This document shows, piece after piece, positions 51,299 through 58,753 of a stretch of 64,000 nucleotides of DNA. A program made the position numbers and the translations under genes. The notes beneath the pieces were generated by a model. The model made no database searches. It was not told the DNA's origin and was given only the letters and a program-made list of their open reading frames with translations. This DNA comes from GCA-958296115 sp965222445. Its GTDB lineage: Bacteria > Chloroflexota > Dehalococcoidia > Lucifugimonadales > CAJWER01. The stretch is from positions 1,922,001 through 1,986,000 of the forward strand of contig CBDCTY010000002.1 in the NCBI GenBank assembly GCA_965222445.1, read 5' to 3'. Position 1 is the first letter of the stretch, and each line of letters starts with the position of its first letter.

Positions 51299-51831
51299 AG
51301 CTGGGACAGGGCTACCGGCCTCACATGGGCAACGAGCCGGGCGAGAGCGTCTTCGAGAGGGTGCTGCCCAACGCCGTGACGGCGAAGTCGAGCGACCTGT
51401 TCGCGCTGGCGCGCAAGTCCTCGCTGTGGACGTTGAGCTTCGGGCTGGCCTGCTGCGCGATCGAGATGATCAGCACCCACATGTCGCACCACGACCTCGA
51501 CCGCTTCGGCGTGGTCACGTGGCCGTCGCCCCGCCAGGCGGACGTGATGATCGTGGCGGGGACGGTCGTGAAGAAGATGGCCGACCCGATAAAGCTCCTG
51601 TACGAGCAGATGCCCGATCCCAGGTGGGTGATAGCGATGGGTAGCTGCGCGACCAACGGCGGCCCCTACTACCGATCATACTCGGTGGTGATGGGCGTCG
51701 ACCACCTGATACCCGTCGACGTGTACGTGCCGGGCTGCCCGCCCCGGCCCGAGGCGCTGATGTACGGCATCATGCAGCTCCAGGAGAAGATACAGAAGGA
51801 CGCGAGGGAACGTGGCAAGGAGCCGCTCTAG
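51289..51831 (+). CDS. nuoB: NADH-quinone oxidoreductase subunit B
   Basis: NuoB carries the terminal N2 [4Fe-4S] cluster that reduces quinone. The ligands are visible in FGLACCAIEM (tandem cysteines), GSCATNGGPY and VPGCPPRPEA. GTG 51289 overlaps the nuoA stop by 10 bp and gives 180 aa; the Asp-His-Leu-Ile-Pro-Val-Asp segment after GVDH is normal. It is co-translated with nuoA and nuoC (20-bp overlap). Confidence 0.95.
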   Translation: MEIELGQGYRPHMGNEPGESVFERVLPNAVTAKSSDLFALARKSSLWTLSFGLACCAIEMISTHMSHHDLDRFGVVTWPSPRQADVMIVAGTVVKKMADPIKLLYEQMPDPRWVIAMGSCATNGGPYYRSYSVVMGVDHLIPVDVYVPGCPPRPEALMYGIMQLQEKIQKDARERGKEPL

Positions 51832-52321
51832 GGCGCAGGCGGCTGCGGGGCCGCGGCTCGACGAGCGCGGCCAGGCCCTCTCGGACATCCTGCCGTCCGT
51901 CCTGCGGGACATTGACGCGGCCTTCGGGACAGCGCTCGACGAGGTCGTGGTCGTCGTCGATCCTGGCGACGTACCGGAAGTGTGCCGGAGGGCCAGGCAG
52001 GACCCTGCCCTGAACTTCGACTACCTCAGGTGTCTCTCCGTAGTGGACTACGTGGAGAGGCTGGAGGTGAACTATCACCTGCTGTCGCTGGCCAGGCGCC
52101 ACAAGATGGTCGTGAAGACGAACCTGCCGCCGGACGACCCCCGTGTCCCCACGGTGACGGGCGTGTGGCGCGGCGCCGGCTGGTACGAGCGGGAGGGGCA
52201 CGACCTCTTCGGCGTGCTGTTCGAGGGACACCCGGACCTGTCGCCGCTGCTACTCTACGAGGGTTTCGAGGGTCACCCCGGCCTAAAGAGCTTCCCGTTC
52301 CACGAATACGACGAATGGTAG
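51812..52321 (+). CDS. nuoC: NADH-quinone oxidoreductase subunit C
   Basis: NuoC is the 30-kDa-type peripheral subunit. The signature is VPTVTGVWRGAGWYEREGHDLFGVLFEGHPDLSPLLLYEGFEGHPGLKSFP, matching the ER[E]-x-x-D-x-[FY]-G-x-x-F-x-G-H-P consensus. The N-terminal ~25 residues (ARSRSRAQAAAGPRL) are an additional basic stretch. NuoC and NuoD are separate genes here, unlike fused NuoCD. A 1-kb insertion of foreign DNA lies between nuoC and nuoD. Confidence 0.93.
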   Translation: MARSRSRAQAAAGPRLDERGQALSDILPSVLRDIDAAFGTALDEVVVVVDPGDVPEVCRRARQDPALNFDYLRCLSVVDYVERLEVNYHLLSLARRHKMVVKTNLPPDDPRVPTVTGVWRGAGWYEREGHDLFGVLFEGHPDLSPLLLYEGFEGHPGLKSFPFHEYDEW

Positions 52322-52367
52322 AATGGTTGTCAGCACTTGTCATCATTGGATCGGGGATTGGTGGGCT

Positions 52368-52649
52368 ATGGTTGTGCAGAAACACAAGGACCATACGATA
52401 CGGACATCAACGGGACACACTGTACGGGTTACGCACCTGTGCAGAGAAGACATTGAGCGAGAGCTCGCCAAGTTTGAAACGAAGTACGGGATGACCTCAC
52501 AGGAGTTCGTCGTCAAGTGGAACCGCGGTGAGTTGGACTGCGACGTGGGGGAGTACTTTGATTGGGTGGGGCTCTGCTACTCAGCATACGACTATGGGCG
52601 CGGCGAATTGAAGATCGTCGATGAGGGAGTTGAAGAGCTGAAGATCTGA
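52368..52649 (+). CDS. Small antitoxin-like protein
   Basis: The 93-aa protein includes REDIERELAKFETKYGMTSQEFVVKWNRGELDCDVGEYFDWVGLCYSAYDYG, a pattern shared by small RelB/ParD-like antitoxins and their stand-alone relatives ('YGMss-eeF...f..Gel.dd..f.eW'). ATG 52368 is preceded by GGTGGGCT. The N-terminal HTIRTSTGHTVRVTHL looks like a short strand pair. No toxin follows. It interrupts the nuo operon after nuoC. Confidence 0.55.
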   Translation: MVVQKHKDHTIRTSTGHTVRVTHLCREDIERELAKFETKYGMTSQEFVVKWNRGELDCDVGEYFDWVGLCYSAYDYGRGELKIVDEGVEELKI

Positions 52650-53027
52650 TGAGGCACATACGCTGAACCCGCAGCTACAGGGCTATACCAATTCATTTTG
52701 AGCGCACAGTAAAGCCGTCATTACCGCGAAGAGCCTGCCCCGTACTCGATACGGGGCGGGAACCCACTCCCTGGCCGCACATATACGGCGGCATCACGGT
52801 GACTTGGTATGATAATGCGAGACATCATCCGGGACTGCGATATTTCCCTCATCACAAGCACGAAGGGGGGCTGACGAAAGGGTAACCGGCTGCCGACAGC
52901 CCAGTGTCCGAGCGATTCGCGACGAAATAGCTGCGTACCTGACATGACTTCGTAATTGCCAAACCGTAGCGGCGAGTTCAAACTCGCCTTCCCTGTCGGC
53001 CGTAGGAAGCATACCCAATTGCGCGTG
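52650..53027. other. Gap within the nuo cluster, holding a MITE
   Basis: The gap begins with the family A MITE (next entry). After it, 52811-53027 shows no gene; an ATG-led frame from 52956 only becomes protein-like at 53028. The junction of the MITE end with flanking DNA creates TTGGTATGAT, which resembles an extended -10 box. Confidence 0.45.
52684..52810. repeat. MITE-like repeat, family A, copy 2
   Basis: It is nearly identical to 430-555, from ATACCAATTCATTTTGAGCGC to GGTGACTTGGTAT, with a handful of substitutions (for example ATTACCGCG for ATTCCCGCG). Sequence similarity stops sharply at ATACCAA and TTGGTAT, supporting these as the element ends. It is inserted between two foreign genes in the nuo cluster. 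Confidence 0.8.
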
Positions 53028-53312
53028 ATGAATCAGGTCAGATACAGAACAGAGGTGTTCAGTGACGGCGTCCGGTACGTCGGGGTGTGCCCGGAGTTCC
53101 GCATTTCGGGAACGGGCGACACTCAGGCCGACGCGATGGGCCGTCTACAGGGGGCCGTGGAAGCGTATCTGCAGGAGTGTAAAGACCGGAACATACTGGA
53201 CATCGTGCTGGAAGAGTTGGGGTTCGAGGAGTCCGGTGGTGTCTGGAAGTTGGGTGACCGGTCCACCGGGCTCCAAGTAGCCGTCATAGGCTCGGGACAA
53301 ACAGATCGATGA
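53028..53312 (+). CDS. HicB-like antitoxin domain protein
   Basis: The 94-aa protein starts NQVRYRTEVFSDGVRYVGVCPEFRISGTGDTQADAMGRLQGAVEAYLQ, the HicB/UPF0150 fold. The C-terminal stretch (VLEELGFEESGGVWKLGD) is unusual for HicB. No hicA is adjacent. ATG 53028 is used because the preceding codons are not conserved-looking. It precedes nuoD by 40 bp. Confidence 0.7.
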   Translation: MNQVRYRTEVFSDGVRYVGVCPEFRISGTGDTQADAMGRLQGAVEAYLQECKDRNILDIVLEELGFEESGGVWKLGDRSTGLQVAVIGSGQTDR

Positions 53313-53352
53313 TGTCAAGCGCGTAAACACTCGACGAAATCTGAACCTCACT

Positions 53353-54477
53353 ATGCAAGTACACCAGCAGCCAGCACAGCAAGCCGACGCCATCGACCTG
53401 ATGATCAACATGGGGCCGCAGCACCCCAGCACGCATGGGGTGTTCCGGCTCGTCATATGGGTGGACGGCGAGCGGATCATGAGGGCCGAGCCCCACATCG
53501 GCTATCTCCACAGGGGGTCGGAGAAGCTGTGCGAGGGCGAGAGCTACGGCCAGGTAATCACCCTATTCGACAGGCTGGACTACGTGGCGAACCTGAACGG
53601 CGAGCTGGGGTTCTGTCTGGCGGTCGAGAAGCTCATGGGCCTGGAGATACCGGAGCGGGCGGAGTACATCCGGGTGATCCTGTGCGAGCTGAACCGGATC
53701 GCCAGCCACATGCTCTTCTACGGCGTCTACGGGCTGGACATCGGCGCGATGACTCCGGTGCTGTACGGCTTCAGGGAGCGCGAGCGGGTCCAGTCCCTTT
53801 TCGAGGCGGTGACCGGCGCGCGGATGATGCACAACTACATCCGCGTGGGCGGCGTGAAGGAAGAGCTGCCCGACGACTTCGACAGGCGAATGGCTACCCT
53901 GACCGACCAGCTGCGGCGCGGCATCGAGGAGTGCGACGACCTCCTCTCGACCAACGAGATGTTCCTGCAGCGAACCAGGGGCGTCGGCGTGATCGGGCCC
54001 GAGGACGCCGTCGACTACGGGGTGTCCGGGCCGGGGCTGAGGGCGAGCGGCGTGGCTGAGGACGTGCGCGTGACGGAGCCGTACGGCATCTACGACCGGT
54101 TCGACTTCGGCGTCCCGGTGGGCACTGCCGGGGACTGCTGGGACCGCTACTTCGTGCGGGTCGAGGAGATGCGCCAGTCGCTCGCCATCATCGACCAGGC
54201 CATGGCACAGATGGAACCCGGGCCGATCATGGCGAAGGTGCGCCGGATCCTCCGCCCACCCAAGGGCGAGGTCTACGCTAGGAGCGAGTCGCCGAGGGGC
54301 GACTTCGGCGTCTTCCTCGTGAGCGACGGCACGGACAAGCCCTACCGCGTCAAGGTCAGGGCGCCTTCCTTCGCCAACCTGCAGGCGATCCAGCACATGC
54401 TGAGGGACGCCTACGTTGCCGACGCCGTCATCATCCTCGGGTCCATCGACATCGTCCTGGGCGAGGTGGACCGGTGA
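53353..54477 (+). CDS. nuoD: NADH-quinone oxidoreductase subunit D
   Basis: NuoD is the 49-kDa-type subunit that forms the quinone site with NuoB. Family motifs are INMGPQHPSTHGVFRLVIWVDGE, EPHIGYLHRGSEKL, NRIASHMLFYGVYGLDIGAMTP, the RGVGVIGPEDAVDYGVSGPGLRASG loop, and the C-terminal LQAIQHMLRDAYVADAVIILGSIDIVLGEVDR. The length of 374 aa is normal for a separate NuoD. Its stop overlaps nuoH as GTGA. Confidence 0.95.
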   Translation: MQVHQQPAQQADAIDLMINMGPQHPSTHGVFRLVIWVDGERIMRAEPHIGYLHRGSEKLCEGESYGQVITLFDRLDYVANLNGELGFCLAVEKLMGLEIPERAEYIRVILCELNRIASHMLFYGVYGLDIGAMTPVLYGFRERERVQSLFEAVTGARMMHNYIRVGGVKEELPDDFDRRMATLTDQLRRGIEECDDLLSTNEMFLQRTRGVGVIGPEDAVDYGVSGPGLRASGVAEDVRVTEPYGIYDRFDFGVPVGTAGDCWDRYFVRVEEMRQSLAIIDQAMAQMEPGPIMAKVRRILRPPKGEVYARSESPRGDFGVFLVSDGTDKPYRVKVRAPSFANLQAIQHMLRDAYVADAVIILGSIDIVLGEVDR

Positions 54478-55595
54478 CCCTCTCGGACGTCGCCCTATAC
54501 GGCCTGGGCGCACTGGCGCTCTTCGCCTTCCTGTCGGTGACGGTGCTGGTGCTGGTGTGGCTGGAGCGCAAGGCCCTGGCGCGGATACAGATGCGGATGG
54601 GACCAATGCGAGTGGGCTTCCACGGCGCGTTACAGCCCCTGGCCGACGCAGTGAAGCTGATGACCAAGGAGGACATCCTGCCTTCGTGGGCCGACAGGCG
54701 CATATACTGGCTCGCGCCTCTGGCCGCGTTCGTGCCGTCGTTCCTGATCTGGGTCACGCTGCCCGTGGCTCAGGGTGTTGTGATAAGGAACATGGACCTG
54801 GGCCTCTTCTACATCACCGCGGTCTCGGTGCTGTCCGTGCTGGGGCTGGTGATGGCCGGGTGGGGCTCGGCAAACAAGTACGCGATACTGGGCGGCCTGC
54901 GCGCGGCGGGACAGCTCCTGAGCTACGAGATCCCCTTCATCATGTCGATACTCGCCGTCGCCATGCTGGTACAGTCCCTCAACCTGCAGGACATAGTGGA
55001 CGCGCAGGCCAACGTAGTCTACGCCCTCGTTCAGCCGCTGGGGCTGTTCCTGTTCCTGACCGCGGGGCTGGCCGAGCTTGGCCGGACGCCCTTCGACATC
55101 CACCACGCCGAGTCCGAGGTGATCGGCGGGCCGTTTGTCGAGTACAGCGGCGCTCACTGGGCCATCTTCTTCCTCGCAGAGTACGTAAACACCTTCACCA
55201 TCGCCGCGCTGACGACCCTGCTCTTCCTGGGAGGTTGGCGCTGGCCGGCCATGCCATTCGACGGCGCGCTCCACTCGGCCCTGTCGGTCCTGTGGTTCAT
55301 GGTCAAGTGCTACGCCGTGATCCTGGTCATCTTCTGGATCAGGGGCACCTACCCGCGCCTCCGAATCGACCAGCTCATGGCGTTCGGCTGGAAGGTGCTC
55401 GTCCCCCTCTCCTTCGCGAACATAGTGGTCACGGGGGTCGTGAAGTTCTACGGCTGGCCCCTCTGGGTGCTGACGCTGCTGTCTCTGCTAATATTGGTAG
55501 GTGCGTTCTACGCGGTTACCCGGAACATGGGCGCGAGATCGGTGCGGGACACGGTGACCATCCACCCGGCCAGCAGCCTCAGGGAACAGGCGTGA
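54474..55595 (+). CDS. nuoH: NADH-quinone oxidoreductase subunit H
   Basis: NuoH is the ND1-type membrane subunit at the quinone channel entrance. The 373-aa protein has about eight transmembrane helices and the conserved loops LERKALARIQMRMGPMRVGFHGALQPLADAVKL, YEIPFIMSI, ELGRTPFDIHHAESEVIGGPFVEYSG and FWIRGTYPRLRIDQLM. Start GTG overlaps the nuoD stop by 4 bp. A repeat-rich gap of about 200 bp follows. Confidence 0.95.
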   Translation: MTLSDVALYGLGALALFAFLSVTVLVLVWLERKALARIQMRMGPMRVGFHGALQPLADAVKLMTKEDILPSWADRRIYWLAPLAAFVPSFLIWVTLPVAQGVVIRNMDLGLFYITAVSVLSVLGLVMAGWGSANKYAILGGLRAAGQLLSYEIPFIMSILAVAMLVQSLNLQDIVDAQANVVYALVQPLGLFLFLTAGLAELGRTPFDIHHAESEVIGGPFVEYSGAHWAIFFLAEYVNTFTIAALTTLLFLGGWRWPAMPFDGALHSALSVLWFMVKCYAVILVIFWIRGTYPRLRIDQLMAFGWKVLVPLSFANIVVTGVVKFYGWPLWVLTLLSLLILVGAFYAVTRNMGARSVRDTVTIHPASSLREQA

Positions 55596-55599
55596 GACA

Positions 55600-55740
55600 A
55601 GAGAAGACATCTTGTCGCCATACCCGTGCCGGGAGGCCTTTGCGTGACCGTCATTCCCGCGAAGAGCCTGCCCCGTACCCGATACGGGGCGGGAATCCAG
55701 GACGGCGGGGATGGGCGTTCGTCTCACCAATACTGAACAG
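55600..55740. repeat. MITE-like repeat, family D, copy 1
   Basis: GAGAAGACATC begins a unit that ends GTTCGTCTCACCAATACTGAACAG. It encloses the palindrome CGTCATTCCCGCG ... GCCCCGTACCCGATACGGGGC ... GGGAATCCAGG. The right end matches the right end at 60944-60965; the left end, near the nuoH stop, is degraded. It lies between nuoH and nuoI. Confidence 0.6.
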
Positions 55741-55791
55741 TTACGGCATGAGCAGTCCGCAGACGCGGGCAAATTAATACAGGGGTGTGAG

Positions 55792-56286
55792 ATGGCAGGC
55801 TTTCTCGAAGGGCTGAAGGTTACGCTGAAGACGGCGAGCCGCAAGCCCGTGACGGCCCAGTACCCGGAGCCGGACAAGCGGCTGGATATCGACGAACGGT
55901 ACATGGGGTTCCCCGCGCTGCTGTGGGACGACACGGTCGACGAGCCCTACTGCACGAGTTGCATGGTCTGCATCCGGGAGTGCCCGACCCAGTGCATGAG
56001 CGCCACAATGAAGGACAACCCACTCCACGCGGAGGGGAAGAGCCGGCGGCGCAAGATCGTGGACGAGTTCGAGATCAACCTTGGCCGCTGCATCGTGTGC
56101 GGGATATGCGTGGACGTGTGCAACTTCGACGCGATAGAGATGAGCCACGAGCACGAGCTGGGCAAGTACGCCCGCAACGGCAACCGCGTGGACCTGGGGC
56201 AGCTCCTGGAGATGGGCAAGGAGTTCCAGCGCGACACGGGTTGGGAGCCGACCCAGAAGAAGAACATCGGGAGAGTCGAGAAGTGA
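55792..56286 (+). CDS. nuoI: NADH-quinone oxidoreductase subunit I
   Basis: NuoI carries two [4Fe-4S] clusters (N6a/N6b) that pass electrons to NuoB. The two motifs are CTSCMVCIRECP and CIVCGICVDVCN. In the second, Asn replaces the usual Pro after the last Cys. The 164-aa protein begins MAGFLEGLKVTLKTASRKPVT; I use ATG 55792 after AGGGGTGTGAG, since the open frame upstream runs through repeat DNA. Confidence 0.93.
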   Translation: MAGFLEGLKVTLKTASRKPVTAQYPEPDKRLDIDERYMGFPALLWDDTVDEPYCTSCMVCIRECPTQCMSATMKDNPLHAEGKSRRRKIVDEFEINLGRCIVCGICVDVCNFDAIEMSHEHELGKYARNGNRVDLGQLLEMGKEFQRDTGWEPTQKKNIGRVEK

Positions 56287-56332
56287 GACTGTGGAATTGA
56301 GAATCGGGGTGACAAGCCCGGATTCCCCACCT

Positions 56333-56724
56333 CCGTCGTTCCCGCGACGGGAGACCCTGGCACAACCGTCATTCCCGCGACGGGAGACCTTAGCACGACC
56401 CTCATTCCCGCGACGGGAGACCCTGGCACGACCGTCATTCCCGGGACGGGAGACCCTGGCACGACCGTCATTCCCGGGACGGGAGACCCTGGCACGACCG
56501 TCATTCCCGGGACGGGAGACCCTGGCACGACCGTCATTCCCGCGACGGGAGACCTTAGCACGACCGTCATTCCCGCGACGGGAGACCTTTGCACGACCGT
56601 CATTCCCGCGACGGGAGACCTTTGCACCTCCATCATTCCCGCGACGGGAGACCCTTGCACAACCGTCATTCCCGCGACGGGAGACCCTTGCACAACCGTC
56701 ATTCCCGCGGAGGCGGGAATCCAG
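56333..56724. repeat. 33-bp tandem repeat array, 11 full units plus partial
   Basis: Eleven units start every 33 bp from 56333 to 56663 (consensus CCGTCATTCCCGCGACGGGA then GACCYTNGCACRA). A final unit from 56696 ends as a normal palindromic repeat, GGAGGCGGGAATCCAGG. Because 33 is a multiple of three, all frames stay open and give repetitive peptides. Units differ at a few positions (CGCGAC/CGGGAC; CCCTGG, CCTTAG, CCTTTG, CCCTTG). There are no unique spacers, so this is not CRISPR. It arose by amplification of one palindromic unit. Confidence 0.9.
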
Positions 56725-56943
56725 GGGGGCTGGGGGGCCAGCTTGGATTGCGTCGCTTAGGGTCCCCTGTGTTGCTCTGCTCAGAGAGTTACGCAAAGGT
56801 CTCCGACGGCGGGAACCCATCCCCGGTGGGGTGTGCGCCCATGACCACGAAAGGCGGTCTGTCGCGCCGTCCGTCCGAACTAGGTGGAGGATTGGGGCGA
56901 GCTCCCAGTTCACTATTCTCTATATTCACCACTCACCATTCGC
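56725..56943. other. Spacer between the tandem array and nuoJ
   Basis: No gene is seen. The GGGGAGGCTGG-type sequence after the array gives way to unique DNA. TTCACTATTCTCTATATTCACCACTCACCATTCGC precedes the nuoJ ATG and lacks a Shine-Dalgarno motif. nuoJ may therefore be transcribed and translated from an unusual upstream region. Confidence 0.4.
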
Positions 56944-57432
56944 ATGTCCTTAGTCCTCTTCTACATCGCCGGAGTGATAACGCTGGGGGGCGCCCTGGCG
57001 GTCGTCACGACCCGCAACATCGTGTACGCGGCCTTCGGGCTCCTCGCTTCGCTCATCGGCGTGGCCGGGCTGTTCCTGCTGGCCTTCGCCGAGTTCCTCG
57101 CGCTCGTACAGGTGCTGATATACGGCGGGGCCATCATCGTCGTCATCCTGTTCACGCTGATGCTCACCCGAATAGAGGACTTCGAGCGCCTCACCGACAA
57201 CGCGCAGTGGCCGGCCGCGGTAGTGGCGGCCCTGGCCCTGTTCGGGCTGCTGGCAGCATCGGCACTGCTGACCGACGTGGCCGCGGGAGAGCGGCAGGCC
57301 GTCGGCTTCGAGACGGTGGGCAGGGTGCTGTTCGTCGACTGGGCAGTCCCATTCGAGGTCGCGTCGCTGGTGCTGCTGGTGGCGCTGATCGGAGCGGTCG
57401 TGATGGTGCGGTCGAACGGTGACCGCCGGTGA
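56944..57432 (+). CDS. nuoJ: NADH-quinone oxidoreductase subunit J
   Basis: NuoJ is the ND6-type membrane subunit. The 162-aa protein has five hydrophobic helices, with RNIVYAAFGLLASLIGVAGLFLL, FLALVQVLIYGGAIIVVILFTLMLT (conserved VQVLIYxGAI) and a final helix SLVLLVALIGAVVMVR. Start ATG 56944 is chosen on family length. The stop overlaps the nuoK start. Confidence 0.93.
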   Translation: MSLVLFYIAGVITLGGALAVVTTRNIVYAAFGLLASLIGVAGLFLLAFAEFLALVQVLIYGGAIIVVILFTLMLTRIEDFERLTDNAQWPAAVVAALALFGLLAASALLTDVAAGERQAVGFETVGRVLFVDWAVPFEVASLVLLVALIGAVVMVRSNGDRR

Positions 57433-57746
57433 TCGAGCTCGCCCACTTCCAGCTGCTCGGCGCCGCGCTGTTCGCGGTAGGCGTGTACGGCGTCCTGGCG
57501 AGGCGCAGCGCCGTCCTAGTCCTGATGTCCATCGAGCTGATGCTCAACGCTGTCAACGTGAACCTGGTCGGCTACGCGGCCTTCGCTGACTTCACGGAGT
57601 CGCAGCGGGCCTTCGGGCAGGTCCTAGTCATATTCGTCATCACCATAGCGGCCGCCGAGCTCGCCCTCGCCGTCGCCATAGTCCTGCGTCTGTACAGGAA
57701 CCGGTCGTCCGTCAACATGGACCAGATCGACCTGATGAAGTGGTAG
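57429..57746 (+). CDS. nuoK: NADH-quinone oxidoreductase subunit K
   Basis: NuoK is the ND4L-type subunit. The 105-aa protein has three helices and the conserved glutamates in LMSIELMLNAVNVNLV and AAAELALAVAIVLRLYR. GTG start overlaps the nuoJ stop by 4 bp. Downstream, the operon is interrupted by a 1-kb AT-rich insertion before nuoL. Confidence 0.94.
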   Translation: MIELAHFQLLGAALFAVGVYGVLARRSAVLVLMSIELMLNAVNVNLVGYAAFADFTESQRAFGQVLVIFVITIAAAELALAVAIVLRLYRNRSSVNMDQIDLMKW

Positions 57747-57762
57747 GCCGAGGGGTATATGG

Positions 57763-57927
57763 CCCAAATCCCCCACCTAAACCGAACCGACGATCTGATC
57801 CAGTATCTGATTCAGCCCTGAAGACGGGGCCTTCTCTTCACCTGCTGGGTGAAAGAACGAATTGTCCAAAATGACCAATTTAGCTACAAAACTCAACCGC
57901 ATCGCCAATTTAGGTGGTGGATTTGGG
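57763..57927. repeat. 165-bp element with 19-bp inverted ends
   Basis: CCCAAATCCCCCACCTAAA at 57763-57781 is matched in reverse at 57909-57927 (TTTAGGTGGTGGATTTGGG), 18 of 19 positions. The interior has no gene. The right arm, GGTGGTGG, sits just upstream of the following ATG and could serve as its ribosome binding site. It may be a MITE, or a regulatory stem of the UDG-like gene. Confidence 0.55.
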
Positions 57928-57928
57928 T

Positions 57929-58753
57929 ATGGCTACATCAGTTGACTTGGATTTCCTGGAGGAGATGGATGCAAGGGCGAAAGACTTGGCCAAGGATACG
58001 AGACGAGAAGCCAATCGCCTCATCAAGAAAGGAGTTCACCTTCCAGGCAAGCGCAAGAGCAAAGACTATTGGGCAAAGCCCTTCTATTCGGACGTTAGTA
58101 CGTTCAGGCGTGGAGTTCCGAGAGTCTTCATAGGAATCAACAGCAAGGGCAATAGGTATTCACTCAAATACGATAAGCGACAGCGAAATGGACAGCGTCT
58201 CTGGTCAGGCAACAAGCCGCTGCATAACGCTTACTTGGACGAATGTTGGGGTGACAGGGCTGGTGGGACCGAGCCCAAAGGTCAATCTTCGCTGCAAATC
58301 GCTACTCAGAGGGTATTTGAAGCAATGTATGGCAAGGGTTGGAAAAGGAGGCTGAGGAACACGCCCTGCTTCAATCTGATGCCAGTAAGCTCTGAGGGCA
58401 CTGAAGACCCGACATTGGACAAGACTTGGGGATGTGGTGCTGAATGGGGAGTTGAGCTAGTAGAATACCTTGAGCCTAAGCTTTTAATCCTCTATGGGAA
58501 CAAGCGTTCGCTCACGAAGGGTAAGAGGAGAAGTGTCTGGCTTGAATTAGAGCGCAAACTCTCCCTGACCGATAGTCTTGCACCTGTGGTGGTGACGCGG
58601 ACATTCAAAATCTACAATGGCATGATTGAAAAAGGGCCTTTGAAAGGTGTGCCCGTTGTCGGTCTTCCCCACCTTTCAATGATAAAGGGAAGAAACCTAC
58701 GTACGCTGTGTGACAAATTAAGCGAATTAGCAGGGTCGCACACTTTCCTTTAA
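57929..58753 (+). CDS. Uracil-DNA-glycosylase-superfamily-like protein
   Basis: The 274-aa protein contains VFIGINSKGNRYS (like the GINPG water-activating motif), PCFNLMPVSSEG, a strand LLILYGNKRS, and VVGLPHLSMIKG (like the H-P-S DNA-intercalating motif). This is the motif order of UDG-fold proteins, though the key residues are not canonical. The N-terminal 45 residues are basic and helical. The gene is clearly AT-richer than all neighbours, uses different codons (AAA, TTG, AAT), and sits alone between nuoK and nuoL. That strongly suggests horizontal acquisition. Function is uncertain. Confidence 0.5.
   Translation: MATSVDLDFLEEMDARAKDLAKDTRREANRLIKKGVHLPGKRKSKDYWAKPFYSDVSTFRRGVPRVFIGINSKGNRYSLKYDKRQRNGQRLWSGNKPLHNAYLDECWGDRAGGTEPKGQSSLQIATQRVFEAMYGKGWKRRLRNTPCFNLMPVSSEGTEDPTLDKTWGCGAEWGVELVEYLEPKLLILYGNKRSLTKGKRRSVWLELERKLSLTDSLAPVVVTRTFKIYNGMIEKGPLKGVPVVGLPHLSMIKGRNLRTLCDKLSELAGSHTFL

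Noticed and set aside
56333..56724. CRISPR-like array
   Set aside because: The 33-bp units are contiguous, with no unique spacers between them, and no cas genes are present. It is a tandem repeat.
56291..56953. Repetitive protein PSFPRRETLAR and the minus-strand counterpart
   Set aside because: These frames stay open only because the repeat period is a multiple of three. There is no start signal, and the ends run into unrelated intergenic DNA.
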